From: UBA4575 sp002386945
GTDB lineage: Bacteria; Pseudomonadota; Gammaproteobacteria; UBA4575
DNA: 64,000 nucleotides
Assembly: GCA_943789445.1 (NCBI GenBank)
Contig: CALSUC010000002.1
Location: forward strand, 1-64,000
Direction: 5' to 3'
Part shown: positions 1-12,500 of the stretch, piece by piece
How the letters are laid out: every line of letters begins with the position of its first letter
Numbering within the stretch: the stretch's first letter is position 1
Notes under the pieces: generated by a model
The model's input: only the letters and a program-made list of their open reading frames with translations
Database searches by the model: none
What the model was told of the DNA's origin: nothing
Program-made: the position numbers and the translations under genes

Positions 1-3000
1 TGTTTCTTCGGGTAACGCACCCGCTGTTGAGCAGGTCAACGCAGCCTTTACCACGGTAGCGCCAGTGGGTGTGACTGTTACTGGTAACAGCATCACCAAA
101 ACGGCGGCGGCTGGCTGGACTAATGCAGGCACCTTCTCGGATCAGGTCATCACTGCAGATGGCTCGGTATCGACTACGGTAGCTGAAACGAATACGGCTC
201 GTATGATTGGTCTTTCTGACAGCGATACCAATGCTAAGCTATACCACGATTGATTACGCGATTTATCTGCGGACAATGGTGCGCTTGGGTCTATGAAAAC
301 GGCGCTAATAAGGGGGACGTTCGGTAGCTATGCGACAGGCGATGTACTGAGTGTTGAGCGTACTGGCTCGACGATTACCTACCTGAAAAATGGCTCGGTA
401 TTCTACACCTCAACAGTTGCTTCGACGGGTGATTTGCATGTGGATACCTCGTTGAATACGACAGGTGCTACATTGAACGACATCGTCATCAAAGGGGATA
501 ACCTGACTGCAGGCGCCACAGACTTCATTGCCAGTAGCGCTAATTTTTCGGTTAATACCGTCACGCCAACCATCACCATTGCTGATGTCGCGGGCGACAA
601 CACCATTAACTACCTTGAAGACGATGTCGACGTGGCTATCTCAGGTACCACCACGGGGGTGGAAGATGGGCAAGTTCTGACCGTGACACTGAATGGCAAG
701 GATTACCAAGCGACGGTTTCAGGCAATGCCTGGAGTGTGGATGTGCCAGCAGCAGATGTGCAAGCATTAGCAGAGGGTAACCATAGCGTTACCGCCAATG
801 TAACGAATGCAGTGGGTGTCGCAGCGGCTGAGGCCAGCAAGGCCATTATCTATAACAGCACAGCACCGCTGACCATTACCCTGGACGATACAGCTCTGGC
901 GGCGGGTGAAACCGCAACGGTCACCTTTACCTTTAATGAGGCCGTCACCGGTTTCGATAACAGTGATATAACCGTGGAAGGCGGCACGTTATCAGCCGTG
1001 ACTTCAGCGGATGATGGCATAACTTGGACAGCAACGTTCACGCCGACAGCGGCCATCACTGATACCACTAACCTGATTAAAGTGGGCTACGATTGGACCT
1101 ATGTTTCTTCGGGTAACGCACCCGCTGTTGAGCAGGTCAACGCAGCCTTTACCACGGTAGCGCCAGTGGGTGTGACTGTTACTGGTAACAGCATCACCAA
1201 AACGGCGGCGGATGGCTGGACTAATGCAGGCACCTTCTCGGATCAGGTCATCACTGCAGATGGCTCGGTAGTCGACTACGGTAGCTGAAACGAATACGGA
1301 TCGTATGATTGGTCTTTCTGACAGCGATACCAATGCTAAGCTTTACCTCGATTGATTACGCGATTTATCTGCGGAGCAATGGTGCGCTTGGGTCTATGAA
1401 AACGGCGCTAACAAGGGGACGTTCGGTACTTATGCGACAGGCGATGTACTGAGTGTTGAGCGTACTGGCTCGACGATTACCTACCTGAAAAATGGCTCGG
1501 TATTCTACACCTCAACAGTTGCTTCGACGGGTGATTTGCATGTGGATACCTCGTTGAATACGACAGGTGCTACATTGAACGACATCGTCATCAAAGGGGA
1601 TAACCTGACTGCAGGCGCCACAGACTTCATTGCCAGTAGCGCTAATTTTTCGGTTAATACCGTCACGCCAACCATCACCATTGCTGATGTCGCGGGCGAC
1701 AACACCATTAACTACCTTGAAGACGATGTCAACGTGGCTATCTCAGGTACCACCACGGGGGTGGAAGATGGGCAAGTTCTGACCGTGACACTGAATGGCA
1801 AGGATTACCAAGCGACGGTTTCAGGCGATGCCTGGAGTGTGGATGTGCCAGCAGCAGATGTGCAAGCATTAGCAGAGGGTAACCATAGCGTTACCGCCAA
1901 TGTAACGAATGCAGTGGGTGTCGCAGCGGCTGAGGCCAGCAAGGCCATTATCTATAACAGCACAGCACCGCTGACCATTACCCTGGACGATACAGCTCTG
2001 GCGGCGGGTGAAACCGCAACGGTCACCTTTACCTTTAATGAGGCCGTCACCGGTTTCGATAACAGTGATATAACCGTGGAAGGCGGCACGTTATCAGCCG
2101 TGACTTCAGCGGATGATGGCATCACCTTGGACAGCAACGTTCACGCCGACAGCGGCCATCAATGATGCCACTAACCTGATTAAAGTGGGCTACGATTGGA
2201 CCTATGTTTCTTCGGGTAACGCACCCGCTGTTGAGCAGGTCAACGCAGCCTTTACCACGGTAGCGCCAGTGGGTGTGACTGTTACTGGTAACAGCATCAC
2301 CAAAACGGCGGCGACTGGCTGGACTAATGCAGGCACCTTCTCGGATCAGGTCATCACTGCAGATGGCTCGGTATCGACTACGGTAGCTGAAACGAATACG
2401 CATCGTATGATTGGTCTTTCTGACAGCGATACCGATGCTAAGCTATACCTCGATTGATTACGCGATTTATCTGCGGAGCAATGGTGCGCTTAGGGTCTAT
2501 GAAAACGGCGCTAACAAGGGGACGTTCGGTACTTATTCGAGTGGCGATGTACTGAGTGTTGAGCGTACTGGCTCGACGATTACCTACCTGAAAAATGGCT
2601 CGGTATTCTACACCTCAACAGTTGCTTCGACGGGTGATTTGCATGTGGATACCTCGTTGAATACGACAGGTGCTACATTGAACGACATCGTCATCAAAGG
2701 GGATAACCTGACTGCAGGCGCCACAGACTTCATTGCCAGTAGCGCTAATTTTTCGGTTAATACCGTCACGCCAACCATCACCATTGCTGATGTCGCGGGC
2801 GACAACACCATTAACTACCTTGAAGACGATGTCACGTGGCTATCTCAGGTACCACCACGGGGGTGGAAGATGGGCAAGTTCTGACCGTGACACTGAATGG
2901 CAAGGATTACCAAGCGACGGTTTCAGGCAATGCCTGGAGTGTGGATGTGCCAGCAGCAGATGTGCAAGCATTAGCAGAGGGTAACCATAGCGTTACCGCC

Positions 3001-6000
3001 AATGTAACGAATGCAGTGGGTGTCGCAGCGGCTGAGGCCAGCAAGGCCATTATCTATAACAGCACAGCACCGCTGACCATTACCCTGGACGATACAGCTC
3101 TGGCGGCGGGTGAAACCGCAACGGTCACCTTTACCTTTAATGAGGCCGTCACCGGTTTCGATAACAGTGATATAACCGTGGAAGGCGGCACGTTATCAGC
3201 CGTGACTTCAGCGGATGATGGCATCACTTGGACAGCAACGTTCACGCCGACAGCGGACATCAATGATACCACTAACCTGATTAAAGTGGGCTACGATTGG
3301 ACCTATGTTTCTTCGGGTAACGCACCCGCTGTTGAGCAGGTCAACGCAGCCTTTACCACGGTAGCGCCAGTGGGTGTGACTGTTACTGGTAACAGCATCA
3401 CCAAAACGGCGGCGACTGGCTGGACTAATGCAGGCACCTTCTCGGATCAGGTCATCACTGCAGATGGCTCGGTATCGACTACGGTAGCTGAAACGAATAC
3501 GGATCGTATGATTGGTCTTTCTGACAGCGATACCGATGCTAAGCTATACCTCGATTGATTACGCGATTTATCTGCGGAGCAATGGTGCGCTTGGGGTCTA
3601 TGAAAACGGCGCTAACAAGGGGGACGTTCGGTACTTATTCGAGTGGCGATGTACTGAGTGTTCAGCGTACTGGCTCGACGATTACCTACCTGAAAAATGG
3701 CTCGGTATTCTACACCTCAACAGTTGCTTCGACGGGTGATTTGCATGTGGATACCTCGTTGAATACGACAGGTGCTACATTGAACGACATCGTCATCAAA
3801 GGGGATAACCTGACTGCAGGCGCCACAGACTTCATTGCCTCTAGCGCTAATTTTTCGGTTAATACCGTCACGCCAACCATCACCATTGCTGATGTCGCGG
3901 GCGACAACACCATTAACTACCTTGAAGACGATGTCACGTGGCTATCTCAGGTACCACCACGGGGGTGGAAGATGGGCAAGTTCTGACCGTGACACTGAAT
4001 GGCAAGGATTACCAAGCGACGGTTTCAGGCAATGCCTGGAGTGTGGATGTGCCAGCAGCAGATGTGCAAGCATTAGCAGAGGGTAACCATAGCGTTACCG
4101 CCAATGTAACGAATGCAGTGGGTGTCGCAGCGGCTGAGGCCAGCAAGGCCATTATCCATATACAGCCATTGACCGCTGACCATTACCCTGGACGATACAG
4201 CTCTGGCGGCGGGTGAAACCGCAACGGTCACCTTTACCTTTAATGAGGCCGTCACTGGTTTCGATAACAGTGATATAACCGTGGAAGGCGGCACGTTATC
4301 AGCCGTGACTTCAGCGGATGGTGGCATCACCTTTACAGCAACGTTCACGCCGACAGCGGACATCAATGATACCACTAACCTGATTAAAGTGGGCTACGAC
4401 TTGGACCTATGTTTCTTCGGGTAACGCACCCGCTGTTGAGCAGGTCAACGCAGCCTTTACCACGGTAGCGCCAGTGGGTGTGACTGTTGCTGGTAACAGC
4501 ATCACCAAAACGGCGGCGGCTGGCTGGAATGCAGGCACCTTCTCGGATCAGGTCATCACTGCAGATGGCTGGTATTCGACTACGGTAGCTGAAACGAATA
4601 CGCATCGTATGATTGGTCTTTCTGACAGCGATACCGATGTAAGCTTTACCTCGATTGATTACGCGATTTATCTGCGGAGCAATGGTGCGCTTGGGGTCTA
4701 TGAAAACGGCGCTAACAAGGGGGAGTTCGGTAGCTATGCGACAGGCGATGTACTGAGTGTTCAGCGTACTGGCTCGACGATTACCTACCTGAAAAATGGC
4801 TCGGTATTCTACACCTCAACAGTTGCTTCGACGGGTGATTTGCATGTGGATACCTCGTTGAATACGACAGGTGCTACCCTGCAAAACATCGTCATCGATA
4901 GACACGCGTCTTGCAGCGCTAGCGATAATTATTTGTTAATACCATCACGCCAACCATCACCATTGCTGATGTCGCGGGCGACAACACCATTAACTACCTT
5001 GAAGACGATGTCGACGTGGCTATCTCAGGTACCACCACGGGGGTGGAAGATGGGCAAGTTCTGACCGTGACACTGAATGGCAAGGATTACCAAGCGACGG
5101 TTTCAGGCAATGCCTGGAGTGTGGATGTGCCAGCAGCAGATGTGCAAGCATTAGCAGAGGGTAACCATAGCGTTACCGCCAATGTAACGAATGCAGTGGG
5201 TGTCGCAGCGGCTGAGGCCAGCAAGGCCATTATCTATAACAGCACAGCACCGCTGACCATTACCCTGGACGATACAGCTCTGGCGGCGGGTGAAACCGCA
5301 ACGGTCACCTTTACCTTTAATGAGGCCGTCACTGGTTTCGATAACAGTGATATAACCGTGGAAGGCGGCACGTTATCAGCCGTGACTTCAGCGGATGATG
5401 GCATCACCTTGGACAGCAACGTTCACGCCGACAGCGGACATCAATGATACCACTAACCTGATTAAAGTGGGCTACGATTGGACCTATGTTTCTTCGGGTA
5501 ACGCACCCGCTGTTGAGCAGGTCAACGCAGCCTTTACCACGGTAGCGCCAGTGGGTGTGACTGTTACTGGTAACAGCATCACCAAAACGGCGGCGGATGG
5601 CTGGATAATGCAGGCACCTTCTCGGATCAGGTCATCACTGCAGATGGCTCGGTATCGACTACGGTAGCTGAAACGAATACGGCTCGTATGATTGGTCTTT
5701 CTGACAGCGATACCAATGTAAGCTATACCTCGATTGATTACGCGATTTATCTGCGGACAATGGTACGCTTGGGTCTATGAAAACGGCGCTAACAAGGGGA
5801 CGTTCGGTACTTATGCGACAGGCGATGTACTGAGTGTTCAGCGTACTGGCTCGACGATTACCTACCTGAAAAATGGCTCGGTATTCTACACCTCAACAGT
5901 TGCTTCGACGGGTGATTTGCATGTGGATACCTCGTTGAATACGACAGGTGCTACATTGAACGACATCGTCATCAAAGCGGATAACCTGACTGCAGGCGCC

Positions 6001-8875
6001 ACAGACTTCATTGCCAGTAGCGCTAATTTTTTGGTTAATACCGTCACGCCAACCATCACCATTGCTGATGTCGCGGGCGACAACACCATTAACTACCTTG
6101 AAGACGATGTCAACGTGGCTATCTCAGGTACCACCACGGGGGTGGAAGATGGGCAAGTTCTGACCGTGACACTGAATGGCAAGGATTACCAAGCGACGGT
6201 TTCAGGCAATGCCTGGAGTGTGGTGTGCCAGCAGCAGATGTGCAAGCATTAGCAGAGGGTAACCATAGCGTTACCGCCAATGTAACGAATGCAGTGGGTG
6301 TCGCAGCGGCTGAGGCCAGCAAGGCCATTATCTATAACAGCACAGCACCGCTGACCATTACCCTGGACGATACAGCTCTGACGGCGGGTGAAACCACTCA
6401 GGTTACCTTTACTTTCAGAGCCCAGGTGGAAAATTTTGACATCAATGATATTGCGGTTGAAAACGGCACCCTCACGAGTCTGTCGACTTCAGATGAGTGG
6501 AATAACTTACACAGCAACATTAACGCCAGATTCTGCCGCGGCCGATAGCACCAATAAAATTTCCGTGGGTAATCGCTGGAACTTTGTTGGGTCTGCTCCT
6601 GAATCGGGTAATAAACCGGTTGTGTTTGTATCAGAAGTTGGTGTGGACACGATTGGTAATAATATTTTTAAAACGGCGGCGGCTGGCTGGAATGCAGGCA
6701 CCTTCTCGGATCAGGTCATCACTGCAGATGGCTCGGTATCGACTACGGTAGCTGAAACGAATACGGATCGTATGATTGGTCTTTCTGACAGCGATACCAA
6801 TGTAAGCTTTACTCGATTGATTACGCGTTTATCTGAGGACAATGGTGTGCTTGAGGTCTTTGAAAACGGCGCTAATAAGGGGGACGTTCGGTACTTATTC
6901 GAGTGGCGATGTACTGAGTGTGGAACGCTTCGGCTCGACGATTACCTACCTGAAAAATGGCTCGGTAGTTCTACACCTCAACGGTTGCTTCGACGGGTGA
7001 TTTGCATGTGGATACCTCGTTGCATACGACAGGTGCTACATTGCAAAATGTGGTTATCAATAATGGCGAGTTGGTTAGCAGTAATAATTATGCGGTGAAC
7101 ACTCTGACGCCAACCATTAATATTGATGCGATTGCCACAGATAATGTTTTGGATTTCGTTGAAGATAATCACTCGTTGCTTGTCACCGGTACAACCACCA
7201 ACGTATCAGATGGGCAAGTGGTGACTGTGACTATCGCCGGTGTCGCGTATACGAGCAGTGTGGCGGGTAATGTATGGGGCGTTAAGGTGCCGCAGGCGGT
7301 TGCTGCGGCGCTATCCTCAAGCGTTACGGTGGCTGTGAGTGTCAGTAACGCATCAGGCGTTAACGCAACGGCCAATACGACTTTCACTCACACTACTGAT
7401 GAGCCTGTGGTCATTACTATCAGTGATAATGATATAGATTCATCAGAAACGGCCGTGGTTACCTTCCGGTTCAAGGAGGCTGTTACAGACTTCGAGCTTG
7501 CTGATATTAATGTGGATTCAGGCACCTTATCTAATCTTGTTAGCACGGATGGCGGTACAACCTTCACCGCGACCTTTACACCAACACCGGGTGTGAAGAG
7601 CGACGTCAGCAAAATCTCGATTGGTTCCAATTGGACGTATCAGTCGTCTGGTGCATCGCCTGTAGTATCAGACATCAAGGTCGCCTTTGAAAATGAAGTG
7701 GGTGTTGATGTAACTGACTAATAATATTGTCAAAACAGGATTTGATGGTTGGACTTCAGGTGCCTTTTCTGAGAATTCCCTGGCAGGGGATGGTTACGTT
7801 GCAACTACGGTAGCTGAAACGAATACGCATCGTATGATTGGTCTTTCTGACAGCGATACCAATGTAAGCTTTGACTCGATTGATTACGCGATTTATCTGT
7901 CGACAATGGTGCGCTTGAGGTCTATGAAAACGGCTCTAGCAAGGGGGCGTTCGGTAGCTATGCGACAGGCGATGTACTGAGTGTTCAGCGTACTGGCTCG
8001 ACGATTACCTACCTGAAAAATGGCTCGGTATTCTACACCTCAACAGTTGCTTCGACGGGTGATTTGCATGTGGATACCTCGTTGATACGACAGGCAGTAC
8101 ATTAAAGAATATTGTGATCAGCGATGAAGCGATTGCCACCAGCAGCGATTACAGCGTGGATACGCAGTTTAGTCTTGAAAATGCTAGCGTGGCGGGTAAT
8201 CAAATTGTGCTCACCTTTGATGCGACGATTAATGCACTTAGCACTCCGTCACTTCAATCTTTTGATATTCAGGTTGATGGCGCGACCAGAAACGTTACGG
8301 CGATTTCCTTTTCGGGCAATACGGCTACGTTAACCATTGATGGAAAAGCGGTGGTTGATACTGATTCAGTCGAATTCTCTTATAGTCAGCTAGGTTCTGC
8401 TGGTTTTGAGAGTACTGCGGGAGCTGTTGTTGCTAATAACAACATTGAGGCTGTGTTTGGCACCACAGGTAATAATGCTATTTCTGGAACCTCTGCCAGT
8501 GAATATGTGTTTGGTGGCAGTGGTAATGATACTATTACTGGTGGTGCTGGGAATGATATTCTGACAGGTGGCGCTGGTAGCGATACTTTTGATTACAACA
8601 ACACTACAGATGGCAGCGACACCATTACCGACTTTACCGTGGGGAGTGGTGGTGACAGCTTAGATTTACGTGACCTTTTAGATTACGCTAGTGGTGATAC
8701 CTTAGCTGACTACATTGAATTGACAAACGATGGGACAGACGTCACCTTAAAAATAGATAAAGACGGGGGCGGTGATGAATTTACCAGCCCTGATGTAACA
8801 ATTACTCTACAAGGGATCAATGATGCAGCGGTTACTTTGGCATCACTAGAGACCGATAACTTAGCCGTATTGTAA
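1..8875 (+). CDS. Giant RTX adhesin-like type I-secreted protein, gene 1 (5' end outside window, frame broken)
   Basis: The reading frame enters from the left edge (frame of base 2) and the gene ends at the TAA at 8873-8875. About 1.1 kb units repeat five times with starts near 1, 1102, 2205, 3306, 4410 and 5487. Each unit is a lectin-like module (e.g. 65-560), Ig-like module B (e.g. 568-860) and Ig-like module C (e.g. 869-1125). Eight lectin-like modules are present. From about 6400 the Ig-like modules diverge (e.g. 7100-7690), then a last lectin-like module and an RTX tail follow. The likely role is a secreted or surface-bound adhesin exported by a type I system, which is inference from architecture. 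The frame is interrupted repeatedly, for example near 233, 1268, 2124, 2832 and 3934, each at a site where sister repeats carry different bases. I treat these as probable consensus errors. Certain: repeats and RTX end. Uncertain: intactness and ligand. Confidence 0.8.
8459..8875 (+). other. RTX calcium-binding repeats and type I secretion tail of gene 1
   Basis: The C-terminal part contains at least three consecutive GGxGxDxxx-type nonapeptides (FGGSGNDTI, TGGAGNDIL, TGGAGSDTF), the calcium-binding beta-roll signature of RTX proteins. The following segment, with DTITDFTVG and a LDLRDLLDYA-like stretch and ending NLAVL, matches the C-terminal target domain of type I-secreted proteins of the VCA0849 type (TIGR03661), recalled from memory. 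This part is uninterrupted. It implies export by an ABC transporter, fusion protein and TolC system that is not encoded in the window. Confidence 0.85.
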
Positions 8876-8891
8876 AAGTAGCGATAAATAA

Positions 8892-8933
8892 AAGCCCTCA
8901 CTAACGTTGTTGTTTGGTGAGGGCTTTTTTTTT
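8892..8933 (+). terminator. Rho-independent terminator after adhesin gene 1
   Basis: A ten-base stem AAGCCCTCAC/GTGAGGGCTT (8892-8901 and 8917-8926) is followed directly by a run of T to 8933. The sequence recurs after genes 2 and 3. Confidence 0.93.
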
Positions 8934-9332
8934 GTAGTACAAGCAACGTATCATAAGTAATTACTCGGTAATGCCGAGGGCTACTAGTGATTGAATAAGA
9001 TTGATACTGCCCTTTCGGGTGCTCACCTAATGTCTTTATTATCCGCTGCCCCAGAGCGACCACAAGTCGTCGATCTACGCGCTCAAGGGCATGCGCCGGT
9101 CAATGTGATTATTTCTTGTTACATGACTGGAGTTACCTGCTTTTCCAAATATAGTCAAAGATAACCTAACTTAATTTTGGTGAGGTTTGACCGCTTAGTT
9201 CGGACTTTAAGACGGATTAAAGTGCTCTTCTTTATTCGATTAATATATAATTTTTTTGTCTCTATGGGGCTCCAGTTAATGCGAGCTGCCGTTGAATAAA
9301 AATAATCTATAAAACAATATGTAACAGATAGC

Positions 9333-9357
9333 GGGCATGGGGAGATCCACATTGCCC
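9333..9357 (+). promoter_or_regulatory. Hairpin in the adhesin leader, copy 1
   Basis: GGGCATG pairs with CATTGCCC with one bulged base around a loop of about ten bases. In the second copy (22622-22646) the last C of the 3' arm is T, which keeps a G-U pair. This is weak support for a conserved RNA fold in the 5' leader. I recognise no known riboswitch class. Confidence 0.3.
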
Positions 9358-9508
9358 AGGATTTAGAATTCAGCCGATGGTGGCAGGTCTAGTATGGCCG
9401 CTTACCTAAAAGATGCGAGTTGGCTACTCAGAGATAGTGGACTGTGTATTAATTATTGTAATTTTTAACAGTTCACTAAATATTATAAAAATTAAAGGTA
9501 GAATGATT

Positions 9509-12500
9509 ATGAGTGAAAAAACTCAAGAAGCGACCACTAATGTAAAGAATTCAAGGGGTGTCGCAGCGGCTGAGGCAGCAAGGCCATTATCTATAACAGC
9601 ACCGCTGACCATTACCCTGGACGATACAGCTCTGACGGCGGGTGAAACCGCAACGGTCACCTTTACCTTTAATGAGGCCGTCACAGGTTTCGATAACAGT
9701 GATATAACCGTGGAAGGCGGCACGTTATCAGCCGTGACTTCAGCGGATAATGGCATCACCTGGACAGCAACGTTCACGCCGACAGCGGACATCACTGATA
9801 CCACTAACCTGATTAAAGTGGGCTACGACTGGACCTATGTTTCTTCGGGTAATGCACCCGCTGTTGAGCAGGCTCAACGCAGCCTTTACCACGGTAGCGC
9901 CAGTGGGTGTGACTGTTTCTGGTAACAGCATCACCAAAACGGGGTGGAATGGCGACGGTAATGCAGGCACCTTCTCGGATCAGGTCATCACTGCAGATGG
10001 CTCGGTATCGACTACGGTAGCTGAAACGAATACGGCCCGTACGATTGGTCTTTCTGGCAGCGATACCGATGTAAGCTATAGCTCGATTGATTACGCGTTG
10101 ATATGTGGGCCGATGGCTCGCTTCGTGTCTATGAAAACCGCTCTAACAAGGGGTGGGTCGGTACTTATGCGACAGACGATGTACTGAGTGTTGAGCGTAC
10201 TGGCTCGACGATTACCTACCTGAAAAATGACGTAGTACTCTACACCTCAAGAGTTGCTTCGACGGGTGATTTGCATGTGGATACCTCGCTTACTAGTAAA
10301 GGTGCTACATTGAACGACATCGTCATCAAAGCGGATAACCTGACTGCAGGCGCCACAGACTTCACTGCCAGTAGCGCTAATTTTTCGGTTGATACCGTCA
10401 GGCCACCGCTGACCATTACCCTGGACGATACAGCTCTGACAGCGGGTGAGACCGCAACGGTCACCTTTACCTTTAATGAGGCCGTCACTGGTTTCGATAA
10501 CAGTGATATAACCGTGGAAGGCGGCACGTTATCAGCCGTGACTTCAGCGGATGATGGCATCACCTGGACAGCAACGTTCACGCCGACAGCGGACATCAAT
10601 GATGCCACTAACCTGATTAAAGTGGGCTACGACTGGACCTATGTTTCTTCGGGTAACGCACCCGCTGTTGAGCAGCTCGACGCAGCCTTTACCACGGTAG
10701 CGCCAGTGGGTGTGACTGTTTCTGGTAACAGCATCACCAAAACGGGGTGGAATGGCGACGGTAATGCAGGCACCTTCTCGGATCAGGTCATCACTGCAGA
10801 TGGCTCGGTATCGACTACGGTAGCTGAAACGAATACGGCCCGTACGATTGGTCTTTCTGGCAGCGATACCGATGTAAGCTATAGCTCGATTGATTACGCG
10901 TTGAGTATGTGGGCCGATGGCTCGCTTCGTGTCTATGAAAACCGCTCTAACAAGGGGTGGGTCGGTACTTATGCGACAGACGATGTACTGAGTGTTGAGC
11001 GTACTGGCTCGACGATTACCTACCTGAAAAATGACGTAGTACTCTACACCTCAAGAGTTGCTTCGACGGGTGATTTGCATGTGGATACCTCGCTTACTAG
11101 TAAAGGTGCTACATTGAACGACATCGTCATCAAAGCGGATAACCTGACTGCAGGCGCCACAGACTTCATTGCCAGTAGCGCTAATTTTTCGGTTGATACC
11201 GTCGTCACGCCACCGCTGACCATTACCCTGGACGATACAGCTCTGACGGCGGGTGAAACCGCAACGGTCACCTTTACCTTTAATGAGGCCGTCACTGGTT
11301 TCGATAACAGTGATATAACCGTGGAAGGCGGCACGTTATCAGCCGTGACTTCAGCGGATGATGGCATCACCTGGACAGCAACGTTCACGCCGACAGCGGA
11401 CATCAGTGATAGCCACTAACCTGATTAAAGTGGGCTACGATTGGACCTATGTTTCTTCGGGTAACGCACCCGCTGTCCTGAGCAGGTCAACGCAGCCTTT
11501 ACCACGGTAGCGCCAGTGGGTGTGACTGTTACTGGTAACAGCATCACCAAAACGGCGGCGTGGCTGGGTAATGCAGGCACCTTCTCGGATCAGGTCATCA
11601 CTAGCGATGGCTCGGTGTCGACTACGGTAGCTGAAACGAATACGTATCGTATGATTGGTCTTTCTGACAGCGATACCGATGCTAAGCTATACCACGATTG
11701 ATTACGCGATTTTTCTGGGAACAATGGTGCGCTTCTTGTCTTTGAAAACGGCGCTAACAAGGGGACGTTCGGTAGCTATGCGACAGGCGATGTACTGAGT
11801 GTTGAGCGTACTGGCTCGACGATTACCTACCTGAAAAATGGCTCGGTATTCTACACCTCAACAGTTGCTTCGACGGGTGATTTGCATGTGGATACCTCGC
11901 TTTATAGTACAGGTGCTACATTGAACGACATCGTCATCAAAGCGGATAACCTGACTGCAGGCGCCACAGACTTCATTGCCTCTAGCGCTAATTATGTTGT
12001 TAATACCGTCACGCCAACCATCACCATTGCTGATGTCGCGGGCGACAACACCATTAACTACCTTGAAGACGATGTCAACGTGGCTATCTCAGGTACCACC
12101 ACGGGGGTGGAAGATGGGCAAATTCTGACCGTGACATTGAATGGCAAGGATTACCAAGCGACGGTTTCAGGCAATGCCTGGAGTGTGGATGTGCCAGCAG
12201 CAGATGTGCAAGCATTAGCAGAGAGTAACCATAGCGTTACCGCCAATGTAACGAATGCAGTGGGTGTCGCAGCGGCTGAGGCCAGCAAGGCCATTATCCA
12301 CAGCACAGTACCGCTGACCATTACCCTGGACGATACAGCTCTGACAGCGGGTGAAACCGCAACGGTCACCTTTACCTTTCATGAGGCCGTCACTGATTTC
12401 GATAACAGTGATATAACCGTGGAAGGCGGCACGTTATCAACCGTGACTTCAGCGGATGATGGCATCACCTGGACAGCAACGTTCAGGCCGACAGCGGGCA

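Larger units (their letters stand above)
8876..9508 (+). repeat. Intergenic leader, copy 1 (duplicated at 22164-22797)
   Basis: This gap has no credible gene. It is almost base-for-base the same as 22164-22797, and its first ~138 bases recur at 31425-31561. It holds the terminator of gene 1, an AT-rich stretch around 9236-9256, a small hairpin at 9333-9357 and a Shine-Dalgarno AAAGG before the next gene. The few differences between the copies are single substitutions. It probably carries the promoter of gene 2, although I cannot fix -35/-10 boxes with confidence. Confidence 0.85.
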
